Shown piece after piece: positions 17,149-24,260 of a DNA stretch of 24,512 bases. Positions within the stretch are counted from its first letter, which is position 1. Each line of letters starts with the position of its first letter. The stretch is from Albidovulum sp. (lineage in GTDB: Bacteria; Pseudomonadota; Alphaproteobacteria; Rhodobacterales; Rhodobacteraceae), in the NCBI GenBank assembly GCA_030837785.1, contig JAUQYA010000119.1, positions 1 to 24,512 on the forward strand, in the 5' to 3' direction. The translations under genes were made by a program, and so were the position numbers. Below the pieces are notes generated by a model. The model was not told the origin of the DNA. It saw only the letters and a program-made list of their open reading frames with translations, and did no database searches.

Positions 17149-19128
17149 ATGACCGAACACGCGCCTTCCTCTGTGACCCGCCGGGACCTTCTCGCCGGCG
17201 GCGCCGCCGGCGCATCCCTGATCGCGCTGCATCCCTTTTCCGCCTGCGCCGCCGCCAACCAGGCGCATCTCAGGATCATGGAAACGACCGACCTGCACGC
17301 TCACGTCTTTCCCTACGACTACTACGCCGACAGGCCGGTGGACACCGTGGGCCTTGCCCGCACCGCGGCGCTGATCACGGCGATGCGCGCCGAGGCCACG
17401 AATTCCATGCTGGTGGACAACGGCGACTTCCTCCAGGGCAACCCGATGGGCGACTACATCGCCTACGAGCGGGGCATGAAGGAGGGCGACATGCATCCGG
17501 TCATCGCCGCCATGAACACGCTGGGCTTCGACGCCTCCACCCTCGGCAACCACGAGTTCAACTACGGGCTCGACTTCCTGATGAAGTCGCTCGCCGGCGC
17601 GGCCTTCCCCGTCGTCTCGGCCAATGTGGCCAGGACGCTCGGCGCCACCCCGCGCGAGGACGCGACGCTGGTCCGGCCCTACGTCATCCTCGACCGCAGG
17701 GTGACCGACGGCGCGGGCGTGACCCACCCGATCCGCGTCGGCCTGATCGGCTTCGCGCCACCGCAGATCGCGAACTGGGACCGCCGGCATCTGGACGGCA
17801 GCGTCCGGACCCGCGACATCGTCGCCACCGCGCGGTCCTGGGTGCCGCAGATGCTGGAAGAGGGCTGCGACCTCATCCTGGCCCTGTCCCATTCCGGCAT
17901 CGGCGCGGCCGAACACGCCGACGGCATGGAAAACGCCTCCACGCCGCTGGCCCGGGTGGAGGGCATCGACGCGATCCTGACCGGCCACAGCCACCTGGTC
18001 TTTCCCTCGCCCGCCTTCGAGGGATTGGCCGAGGTCAACGCCTCCCGCGGCACGATCTCGGGCAAGCCCGCGGTGATGGCGGGCTTCTGGGGCTCGCACA
18101 TGGGGCTCATCGACCTTCTCCTCGAACGCGACGGCGACCGCTGGCGCGTGGTCTCCTCCACCTCCGAGGCGCGGCCGATCTCGGCGCGGGGCGAAGACCG
18201 GTCGGTCACCGCGCTGGTGGACAGCGTGCCCGCCGTCCTCGCCTCGGTGCAGAAGGAGCACGACGAGACGCTCGCCTATGTCCGCCGCGCCGTCGGCAGG
18301 ACCTCGGCGCCGCTCCATTCCTACTTCGCGCTGGTGGCCGACGATCCGTCCGTCCGGATCGTCAGCCAGGCGCAGACCTGGTACATCGCCGAGATGCTGC
18401 GGGGCGGCGACCACGCCGGCCTGCCGCTTCTCTCCGCCGCGGCCCCCTTCAGGGCGGGCGGCCGGGGCGGGCCGGACCACTACACCGACGTCCCCGCGGG
18501 CGACCTGGCGATCCGCAACGTGGCCGACCTCTATCTCTACCCCAACACGATCCGCGCGGTGAAGGTGACGGGGCAGGAGCTGGGGGACTGGCTCGAACGC
18601 TCCGCCGGGATATTCAACCAGGTGGTGCCGGGCAAGGCAGACCAGGTGCTGCTCAACCCCGACTTCCCCAGCTACTACTTCGACGTGATCGACGGCGTCA
18701 GCTACCGGATCGACCTGTCGCAGCCCTCGAAATACGGCCCGGGGGGAGAGCCGCTGAACCCCGGCGCCAACCGCATCGTCAACCTGCGGCACGCCGGCCG
18801 GCCGGTCGACCCGGCGGCGGAGTTCATCGTCGCGACGAACAGCTACCGCGCCGGCGGCGGCGGCGATTTCCCCGGGGCGAAGGGCGACACGATCATCTTT
18901 GAAGGCCCCGACACCAACCGCGACATCCTCGTCCGCTACATCCACGAACAGGGCACGATCGACCCCGCCGCCGACGGCAACTGGCGGTTCCGGCCCCTTC
19001 CCGGCACCTCGGTGCTGTTCGACACCGGGCCGAAGGCCGCCGGCCACCTCGCCGACCTGACGACGCTCGCGATCGAGCCCGCCGGCGACGGCCCCGACGG
19101 CTTCGCCCGCTTCCGCATCACGCTCTGA
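17149..19128 (+). CDS. cpdB: 2',3'-cyclic-nucleotide 2'-phosphodiesterase / 3'-nucleotidase, Tat-exported
   Basis: 659 residues from the ATG at 17149 (MTEHAPSSV), with a G-rich ribosome site. The signal peptide carries a twin-arginine motif T10-R-R-D-L-L-A and a hydrophobic stretch up to about residue 36. The metallophosphatase domain follows, with T-D48-L-H50 (first metal ligands), N91-G-D93, G-N134-H135-E136 and the later SHSG and TGHSH motifs; the C-terminal 5'-nucleotidase domain has the nucleobase-binding face. Length is close to E. coli CpdB (647). It would turn cyclic nucleotides and 3'-nucleotides into nucleosides and phosphate in the periplasm. No Pho box is evident to me. Other 5'-nucleotidase-type activities are possible. 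Confidence 0.9.
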   Translation: MTEHAPSSVTRRDLLAGGAAGASLIALHPFSACAAANQAHLRIMETTDLHAHVFPYDYYADRPVDTVGLARTAALITAMRAEATNSMLVDNGDFLQGNPMGDYIAYERGMKEGDMHPVIAAMNTLGFDASTLGNHEFNYGLDFLMKSLAGAAFPVVSANVARTLGATPREDATLVRPYVILDRRVTDGAGVTHPIRVGLIGFAPPQIANWDRRHLDGSVRTRDIVATARSWVPQMLEEGCDLILALSHSGIGAAEHADGMENASTPLARVEGIDAILTGHSHLVFPSPAFEGLAEVNASRGTISGKPAVMAGFWGSHMGLIDLLLERDGDRWRVVSSTSEARPISARGEDRSVTALVDSVPAVLASVQKEHDETLAYVRRAVGRTSAPLHSYFALVADDPSVRIVSQAQTWYIAEMLRGGDHAGLPLLSAAAPFRAGGRGGPDHYTDVPAGDLAIRNVADLYLYPNTIRAVKVTGQELGDWLERSAGIFNQVVPGKADQVLLNPDFPSYYFDVIDGVSYRIDLSQPSKYGPGGEPLNPGANRIVNLRHAGRPVDPAAEFIVATNSYRAGGGGDFPGAKGDTIIFEGPDTNRDILVRYIHEQGTIDPAADGNWRFRPLPGTSVLFDTGPKAAGHLADLTTLAIEPAGDGPDGFARFRITL

Positions 19129-19166
19129 GGCCGGCGCTCCCGGCGCATCCCTCCCGGTCTCGCCCG

Positions 19167-19208
19167 GGGCGCCCAGCCCGGGCGGCGCCCGACCGCCCCC
19201 ACGGGCGG
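19167..19208 (+). terminator. two consecutive GC hairpins after cpdB
   Basis: GGGCGCC (19167-19173) pairs with GGCGCCC (19184-19190), and CCGCCC (19193-19198) pairs with GGGCGG (19203-19208). The second is followed by GCGCATTTC, a short T-run. The surrounding 19129-19398 gap shows no gene. Confidence 0.45.
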
Positions 19209-19341
19209 GCGCATTTCAACGGTGCCAGCAGAACCGCCGTTGGGAGAGTGGCACCATAAAGCGCCCAAACCCGGCGCCGCGCGGCGCCCGCCCGCGGTCG
19301 GCCGCCGCCCTCCGCGCCCGGTCGCAATTCGCGCGCCCCCC

Positions 19342-19371
19342 TCGACAGGCCCCGCCCCCGCACGGCATAAA
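19342..19371 (+). promoter_or_regulatory. likely promoter of the small four-cysteine protein gene
   Basis: TCGACA (19342-19347, 5 of 6 to the -35 consensus) and CATAAA (19366-19371, 4 of 6 to the -10) are 18 bases apart. Transcription would start near 19378, about 20 bases before the ATG. Confidence 0.45.
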
Positions 19372-19398
19372 CGCCCCGAGCAAAGGCAGGAGCGGGCG

Positions 19399-19746
19399 AT
19401 GCGGCTGATCCTCTGGGCGATTCTCTTCGCGCTCCTCCTCGGCGTCGTGGCCTGGCTCACCCGCCCCGGCCTTGGCGCCCTCGACGCGATGCTGCGCGAG
19501 GCGATCGAGACCAAGATCGCCACCACCGATGTCGACGCCGGCGGCGACGCGCTTGCCACCGTCGCGCTGATCGGCTGCAAGCTGAAGCCCTCCACCTGTT
19601 TCAAGGCCGTCCGCGAAAGCCTCGAGGTGGTGGCGGAAGACCGCACCCTCTTCACCCGCTTCGCCGTGAAGGGCTTCGGCCGCGAGGTCACCTGCACCGG
19701 GGCCTTCACGAAGATCTGGTGCGACCGGCCGCTCCTGGAAAACTAG
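19399..19746 (+). CDS. small membrane-anchored protein with four cysteines, unknown function
   Basis: 115 residues from the ATG at 19399, six bases after AGGAG; the upstream in-frame ATG at 19222 has no ribosome site. A hydrophobic N-terminal helix (3-20) is either an uncleaved anchor or a signal peptide; there is no clear AxA site. The remainder is soluble with Cys60, Cys67, Cys99 and Cys108, which could form two disulfides if it faces the periplasm. I do not recognise a family. Codon use and GC resemble its neighbours, so it looks native. Its stop codon shares the CTAG palindrome with the converging phosphatase gene. Confidence 0.8.
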   Translation: MRLILWAILFALLLGVVAWLTRPGLGALDAMLREAIETKIATTDVDAGGDALATVALIGCKLKPSTCFKAVRESLEVVAEDRTLFTRFAVKGFGREVTCTGAFTKIWCDRPLLEN

Positions 19747-20222
19747 CTCCGCGCCGCCCAGCGCCGCTGCTCCTCGGTCTCGATGGCGCAAGGGCGCGCC
19801 TGCCTGAGCCGCGCCAGCGCCGCCTCCGGCGCCTCGCCGCATTCGACCATCAGCCGCAACACCGCCATGCCCGACCGCCCGCAGCCGCCGAGGCAGTGCA
19901 CCAGCACCCGCCCGCCCGCGCCAAGCATCGCCCGCGCCTCGGCCGAGACCCCGGCCCAGCCGTCCCGCAAGGCGGCGCTCTCGGCCGCGAAATCGGCCAC
20001 CGGCAGGTGCCGCCAGGCGATTCCCGCCGCAGCCAGATCTTCCTGCAGCGCCGCCGCCCCCAGCGCCAGTTCCGCCGCCGTCGCCATCGTCACCACCAGG
20101 CCCGGCGCCCAGGACAGTACCGCCGCCAGATCGCCGGCATAGTCGCCCGCCCGTCCCGGCATCGGGCAGAGCGCCAGCCGCCCGCCGCCCGCCGCCAGTT
20201 CCGCGACCCCGAACCGCTCCAT
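19743..20222 (-). CDS. small protein tyrosine / dual-specificity phosphatase-like protein
   Basis: 159 residues from the ATG at 20222, with GGAGGGGG upstream. The P-loop is H109-C110-L-G-G-C-G-R116-S, a full Cx5R(S/T) active site, and Asp77 in HLPVADF is in the right place for the general acid. The GGCGRSG loop resembles the Cdc14/KAP-type and cyclin-dependent kinase inhibitor 3-like bacterial family. It probably removes phosphate from tyrosine or another small or protein substrate in the cytoplasm; the substrate is not evident. There is no kinase next to it. It converges on the small cysteine protein gene, overlapping by 4 bases. Confidence 0.85.
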   Translation of the reverse strand: MERFGVAELAAGGGRLALCPMPGRAGDYAGDLAAVLSWAPGLVVTMATAAELALGAAALQEDLAAAGIAWRHLPVADFAAESAALRDGWAGVSAEARAMLGAGGRVLVHCLGGCGRSGMAVLRLMVECGEAPEAALARLRQARPCAIETEEQRRWAARS

Positions 20223-20240
20223 CCGCCCCCTCCACGATCC

Positions 20241-20269
20241 TTGCCTTCCATCCTGCCCTGCCCTATATG
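20241..20269 (+). promoter_or_regulatory. promoter of the SRP RNA gene
   Basis: TTGCCT (20241-20246) and TATATG (20264-20269) are separated by exactly 17 bases. The start expected at about 20276-20277 coincides with the first base of the closing stem of the RNA. It is the clearest sigma70-type promoter in the window. Confidence 0.7.
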
Positions 20270-20276
20270 CGAAGGC

Positions 20277-20370
20277 GAGAGGTTGGCGCGGGCGAGCGCC
20301 TCGCCAACCCGGTCAGGTCCGGAAGGAAGCAGCCGTAACGAGCCCCGCTTGGGTCGTTGTCCAGCCTCTC
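20277..20370 (+). ncRNA. ffs: signal recognition particle RNA (4.5S type, small bacterial)
   Basis: The conserved GGTCAGGTCCGGAAGGAAGC stretch at 20311-20330, followed by AGCC, is the Ffh-binding symmetric/asymmetric loop of SRP RNA and is diagnostic. The ends GAGAGGTTGG (20277-20286) and CCAGCCTCTC (20361-20370) pair with one G-U, giving a single long hairpin of about 94 nt without an Alu domain. It binds Ffh to target membrane proteins co-translationally. No intrinsic terminator is obvious downstream, so the transcript may be processed or read through towards rsgA. Exact ends could shift by a few bases. Confidence 0.96.
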
Positions 20371-20396
20371 ACCCACACCCCGCGAAGGAGTCGGAC

Positions 20397-20435
20397 ATGG
20401 CAGATATTGCTTCCCTCCGGGCCGGGGCTCGCTGA
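20397..20435 (+). other. 12-codon ORF between SRP RNA and rsgA
   Basis: ATG at 20397, eight bases after a strong AAGGAG (20384-20389), encodes MADIASLRAGAR and stops with TGA. The ribosome site is better than that of several real genes here. It may be a leader peptide for rsgA or the remnant of a longer gene. Confidence 0.4.
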
Positions 20436-20456
20436 GACCTCAGACCTGTCCCGCCC

Positions 20457-20500
20457 GTCCCGACATCACCCGCCCGCCGGCCGGGCGCCTGAATCGGGAC
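20457..20500 (+). promoter_or_regulatory. nested stem-loop in the rsgA leader
   Basis: GTCCCGA (20457-20463) pairs with TCGGGAC (20494-20500) and encloses a second stem, CGCCCG (20471-20476) with CGGGCG (20482-20487). The outer stem ends 5 bases before the rsgA ribosome site (GAGGA, 20506-20510). Confidence 0.4.
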
Positions 20501-20517
20501 ATCCCGAGGACAGATCC

Positions 20518-21558
20518 TTGACCCTCTCATCCCCGACCCTCGCCGGCCTCGGCTGGTCCTCCGACTTCCTGCGCCAGATCGACCCGGACGATCCGGCAAC
20601 GCTCGCCCCGGCCCGCGTCACCGGCGTCCACCGCGCCCGGCTCTCGGTGCTGACGGCGGAGGGCGCGGCCGAACTCACGCTCCCCCCCGACCTCGCGGCG
20701 GGAGATGTCGCCGTCGGCGACTGGGTTCTGGCCGATCCCGCGACCGGAAGGGCGACGCGGCTTCTCGACCGCCGTTCGCGCATCTTCCGCCGCGCCGCGG
20801 GCGAGGCCGCGCGCGAACAGCTCATCGTCGCCAATGTCGATACCGTCTTCATCACCACAAGCTGTACCGAAGAGTTCAACGAGGCGCGGCTCGAACGCTA
20901 CCTCGCGCTGTGCCACGCCGGCGGCGTGCCGGCGGTCTTCGTCCTGACCAAGACCGACCGCGCCGGCGATCCCGCCGGCTATGTCGACCGGCTTCGCGCC
21001 ATCGGCCCGTCGGTTCCCGCCGTCGCGCTCAACGCCAAGTCCCCCGATGCCGCCGCAGCACTTCGCCCCTGGTGCGGCCCCGGCCAGACGGTGGCCTTCC
21101 TCGGCATGTCCGGCGTGGGCAAGTCCACGCTGGCCTCGGCGCTGACCGGGCTCGACCTCGACACCGGCGAGATCAGCGCCGACCGGATGCGCGGGCGCCA
21201 CACCACCACCGCGCGCGAGATGCATGCCATCCCCGGCGGCGGCTGGCTGATCGACACGCCGGGGATGCGCGAACTCCGGCTCAGCGACATGGCCGAAGGG
21301 ATCGACGCCGCCTTCGCCGAGATCGCCGACCTGGCCGGCGCCTGCCGGTTCCGCGACTGCACCCACGGGTCGGAGCCCGGCTGCGCCGTCCAGGCGGCGG
21401 TCACGGCCGGCACGGTGGATGCCGCCCGCGTCGAACGCTGGAAGAAGCTCAGGTCCGAGGACGCGGGGCACAGCGCCCTCGCCCTCGACCGCCGGCGGAA
21501 GGGCAAGGCGCTGGCCAAGCGCGTGAAACAGGCCAAGCGGGTGAAGGGGCGGAAGTGA
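20518..21558 (+). CDS. rsgA: ribosome small subunit-dependent GTPase A
   Basis: 346 residues if the TTG at 20518 is used; it has GAGGA seven bases before it, while the ATG at 20407 has no ribosome site, lies inside the 12-codon ORF and adds unconserved residues. RsgA is a circularly permuted GTPase that checks maturation of the 30S subunit. From the TTG, an N-terminal OB fold is followed by T144-K-T-D (G4), Walker A GMSGVGKST (196-204) and DTPGM (246-250), in the permuted order. The C-terminal zinc finger has C276-x4-C281-x-H283-x5-C289. A basic tail (RRRKGKALAKRVKQAKRVKGRK) probably contacts rRNA. Confidence 0.92.
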   Translation: MTLSSPTLAGLGWSSDFLRQIDPDDPATLAPARVTGVHRARLSVLTAEGAAELTLPPDLAAGDVAVGDWVLADPATGRATRLLDRRSRIFRRAAGEAAREQLIVANVDTVFITTSCTEEFNEARLERYLALCHAGGVPAVFVLTKTDRAGDPAGYVDRLRAIGPSVPAVALNAKSPDAAAALRPWCGPGQTVAFLGMSGVGKSTLASALTGLDLDTGEISADRMRGRHTTTAREMHAIPGGGWLIDTPGMRELRLSDMAEGIDAAFAEIADLAGACRFRDCTHGSEPGCAVQAAVTAGTVDAARVERWKKLRSEDAGHSALALDRRRKGKALAKRVKQAKRVKGRK

Positions 21559-21582
21559 GGGGGCGCTTCGCGCGCGACCCCC
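21559..21582. terminator. hairpin between convergent rsgA and YdeI-type genes
   Basis: GGGGG (21559-21563) and CCCCC (21578-21582) enclose a short CGC/GCG stem. It starts immediately after the rsgA stop. It is weak and lacks a T-run. Confidence 0.3.
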
Positions 21583-21592
21583 GCGTGGCCAC

Positions 21593-22225
21593 CTACCGCT
21601 CCATCGCCCCCTTCCCGGCAAGGATGCGGTCGCGGAACCGCTCGATCCGGGCGACGCGGGTTTCGGGCTTCACGGCGCCGTTCAGGTTGATGACATAGCT
21701 TTTCCGCCGCCCCGGCGTCAGCCGGTGGAAAGCCTCGGCAAGCTCGGGGTCGGCGTCGAGCGCCTCGGCCAGCTCGCCGGGCAGGTCGCCGGGCAGGTCG
21801 GGGTCGTCGGGCTCCTTCGGCGGCCGGAGGCCCGCCCCGGCATAGCCCATCGCCTCGGCCAGATAGGCGGCGATGACCGGCGCCATCGCCGCCACCCGGC
21901 CGTTGTCCGCAAAGCGCATCATGCCGGGGTGGCGGGTGTTCGGCCCCTGCCGCTCCAGCACGCCGTCCGGGTCGGTCATCAGCGCGGCATTGAAGAAGCT
22001 CAGGCGGAAGTCGTCGCGGAAGGCGCCGATCAGGGCGATGTTCCGGCCCGCGTGCATGTAGCAGGGATGACCCCATTTGACCGTTTCCACGAGCCCCGCC
22101 CCCCGGCAGATGCGGCGCAGGTCCGCAAGCCCTCGGGCCCACCTGCGGGTGGAACAGTCCGGCGTCGCGAAGCGGTCGCAGCGGCCGCAGCCCCTGGTGA
22201 AGTAGTCCTCGATCTCGGTGATCAT
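21593..22225 (-). CDS. YdeI/OmdA-family protein (DUF1801-like plus OmdA domain)
   Basis: 210 residues from the ATG at 22225, with AGAGG upstream. The N-terminal part has C13-x2-C16-x7-C24 (GCGRCDRFATPDCS), followed by a VKWGHPCYMHAGRN segment typical of DUF1801/YdhG-like proteins. The C-terminal KSYVINLNGAVKPETRVARI segment is the OmdA helix-hairpin (bacteriocin-protection/YdeI type). The biochemical role is not established. The three conserved N-terminal cysteines suggest metal binding. It sits alone on the minus strand, splitting the usual ffs-dnaX neighbourhood, and diverges from dnaX over 243 bases. Confidence 0.85.
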   Translation of the reverse strand: MITEIEDYFTRGCGRCDRFATPDCSTRRWARGLADLRRICRGAGLVETVKWGHPCYMHAGRNIALIGAFRDDFRLSFFNAALMTDPDGVLERQGPNTRHPGMMRFADNGRVAAMAPVIAAYLAEAMGYAGAGLRPPKEPDDPDLPGDLPGELAEALDADPELAEAFHRLTPGRRKSYVINLNGAVKPETRVARIERFRDRILAGKGAMER

Positions 22226-22344
22226 GTCGCGCCTCTGGCAGCCGCCCCGGCCTCCGATCTTCGCTAATCGGACGGGCGGCGCAAGCCGGAGGGCGCCGGA
22301 AGGCGGGCATGCGCCCTTTCCGGACCCTTTCCCGCCCGCGCGCC

Positions 22345-22399
22345 CTGTCGGGACGGAAAACCGACGCAAACCCGACGCCGGCGGGACGGCAACCCGACG
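22345..22399. repeat. five 11-bp phased GACG units upstream of dnaX
   Basis: GACG occurs at 22352, 22363, 22374, 22385 and 22396, exactly 11 bases apart, each at the end of an 11-base unit with preceding GGG, CC or CCC. The array ends 14 bases before the putative dnaX -35. Confidence 0.75.
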
Positions 22400-22412
22400 G
22401 GCGCGGGCCGGG

Positions 22413-22441
22413 TGGACGAAGCCGCCCGCGATCCCTAGGTT
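22413..22441 (+). promoter_or_regulatory. possible promoter of dnaX
   Basis: TGGACG (22413-22418) and TAGGTT (22436-22441) are 17 bases apart. The start would be near 22448, about 20 bases before the ATG. Hexamer matches are moderate. Confidence 0.35.
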
Positions 22442-22468
22442 AGCCCGAGCCCCGAATCCGAGACGCCC

Positions 22469-24250
22469 ATGACCGAGACCCAAGCGACCCGCTACCAGGT
22501 GCTCGCCCGCAAGTACCGCCCCGAAACCTTCGCCGACCTCGTCGGCCAGGATGCGATGGTGCGTACGCTCAAGAATGCCTTCGCCGCCGACCGGATCGCG
22601 CAGGCCTTCATCATGACCGGCATCCGCGGGACCGGGAAGACGACGACGGCACGGATCATCGCCAAGGGGATGAACTGCGTCGGCGAGGACGGCACCGGCG
22701 GCCCCACGACCGAGCCCTGCGGCAGGTGCGAGCATTGCGTGGCGATCATGGAAGGCCGCCACGTCGACGTGATGGAGATGGACGCGGCCAGCCGCACCGG
22801 CGTTGGCGACATCCGCGAAATCATTGAATCGGTTCACTATCGCGCCGCTTCCGCGCGCTACAAGATCTACATCATCGACGAGGTCCACATGCTGTCGACG
22901 AGCGCGTTCAACGCGCTCCTGAAGACGCTGGAGGAGCCACCCGCGCATGTGAAGTTCATCTTCGCCACCACCGAGATCCGCAAGGTTCCGGTCACCGTCC
23001 TCAGCCGCTGCCAGCGCTTCGACCTCAGGCGGATCGAGCCCGAGGTGATGCTGGCGCTCCTGCGCCGGATCGCCACCGCCGAAGGTGCTGCGATCACCGA
23101 CGAGGCGCTGGCGCTGATCACCCGCGCCGCCGAGGGCTCGGCGCGCGACGCGACCTCGCTCCTCGACCAGGCAATCTCGCACGGCGCGGGGGAAACCACC
23201 GCCGATCAGGTGCGCGCGATGCTGGGGCTTGCCGACCGCGGCCGGGTCATGGACCTCTTCGACCTGATCCTGAAGGGCGACGCGGCCGGCGCGCTGACCG
23301 AGCTTGGCGCGCAGTATTCCGCCGGGGCGGACCCGATGGCGATCTTGCGCGATCTGGCCGAGATCACCCATTGGGTGAGCGTGATCAAGATCACCCCCGA
23401 GGCCGCCGACGACCCGACCGTGGCGCCCGACGAGCGCACGCGCGGGCAGGCGATGGCGGCGGCGCTGGCGATGCGCGTTCTCACGCGGATGTGGCAGATG
23501 CTGTTGAAATCGCTGGAGGAAGCCGCGGCCGCGCCGAATGCGATGATGGCGGCCGAGATGGCAGTGATCCGCATGACCCATGTCGCCGACCTGCCCGACC
23601 CCGAGAGCCTCATCCGCCGCCTGGCCGAAGGCCCCGGCCCCGCGGCACCCGGCGGCCGCGGCCCCGCGCCCGCAGCACCCGGCACCGCAGCACCCGGCGG
23701 CCGCGGCCCCGCAGCACCCATCGGCCACGGCCCCGTGCCCGCCGGCGCCACCACCGGCACCGGCGCGGCCACCGCGCTCGCCCGCGCGCCGGAGGTGGCG
23801 CTGGCCCGCTACGCGAGCTTCCCGGCGGTGGCGGAGCTGATCCGCGCCAACCGCGACGTGAAGCTTCTGCTGGAGGTCGAAAACCACCTCCGCCTTGTTC
23901 ATTACGCCCCCGGCCGGATCGAGTTCGAGCCGACCCGGGACGCCCCCCGCGACCTTGCCCAGACGCTGGGGCAAAGGCTCCAGGGCTGGACCGGCGTGCG
24001 CTGGGGGGTCTCGGTCGTCTCCGGCGGCGGCGCCCCGACGATCGCCGAGGAACGCGACGCCAGGACGGTCGCGGCGAAGGACAAGGCGCGCGAGAACCCG
24101 CTGGTGCAGGCGGTCTTCGCCGCCTTTCCCGAGGCGCGGATCGTCGAGGTCAGAACCCCCGCCGAGATCGCGGCCAGGGCGGGCGCCGAGGCCCTGCCCG
24201 AGGCCGAGGACGACACCGGGGCCGAATGGGATCCCTTCGAGGAAGAATGA
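22469..24250 (+). CDS. dnaX: DNA polymerase III subunits gamma and tau
   Basis: 593 residues. It is the clamp-loader ATPase of the replicative polymerase. Visible features: Walker A GIRGTGKT (51-58), zinc cysteines C70, C84, C87 and C90, Walker B region IIDEVHM (135-141) and sensor/arginine finger S179-R-C-Q. A Pro/Ala/Gly linker (about 388-432), with a 23-bp repeat, leads to the tau C-terminal domain (from about 435) that binds the polymerase core. It ends in an acidic tail (EDDTGAEWDPFEEE). The ribosome site is weak. No A-rich slippery sequence is visible, so a frameshifted gamma form as in E. coli is unlikely. The overlapping frame-shifted long ORF (23371-24267) is a GC shadow. Confidence 0.97.
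   Translation: MTETQATRYQVLARKYRPETFADLVGQDAMVRTLKNAFAADRIAQAFIMTGIRGTGKTTTARIIAKGMNCVGEDGTGGPTTEPCGRCEHCVAIMEGRHVDVMEMDAASRTGVGDIREIIESVHYRAASARYKIYIIDEVHMLSTSAFNALLKTLEEPPAHVKFIFATTEIRKVPVTVLSRCQRFDLRRIEPEVMLALLRRIATAEGAAITDEALALITRAAEGSARDATSLLDQAISHGAGETTADQVRAMLGLADRGRVMDLFDLILKGDAAGALTELGAQYSAGADPMAILRDLAEITHWVSVIKITPEAADDPTVAPDERTRGQAMAAALAMRVLTRMWQMLLKSLEEAAAAPNAMMAAEMAVIRMTHVADLPDPESLIRRLAEGPGPAAPGGRGPAPAAPGTAAPGGRGPAAPIGHGPVPAGATTGTGAATALARAPEVALARYASFPAVAELIRANRDVKLLLEVENHLRLVHYAPGRIEFEPTRDAPRDLAQTLGQRLQGWTGVRWGVSVVSGGGAPTIAEERDARTVAAKDKARENPLVQAVFAAFPEARIVEVRTPAEIAARAGAEALPEAEDDTGAEWDPFEEE
23645..23712. repeat. 23-bp direct repeat in the dnaX linker
   Basis: The same 23 bases (starting GCACCCGGCGG) occur at 23645-23667 and 23690-23712, exactly 45 bases apart. 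The repeat is in frame and encodes APGGRGPA-type segments. Confidence 0.8.
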
Positions 24251-24260
24251 GGACAGGAGC

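Noticed and set aside
20371..20396. Intrinsic terminator directly after the SRP RNA
   Set aside because: No stem followed by a T-run is visible there.
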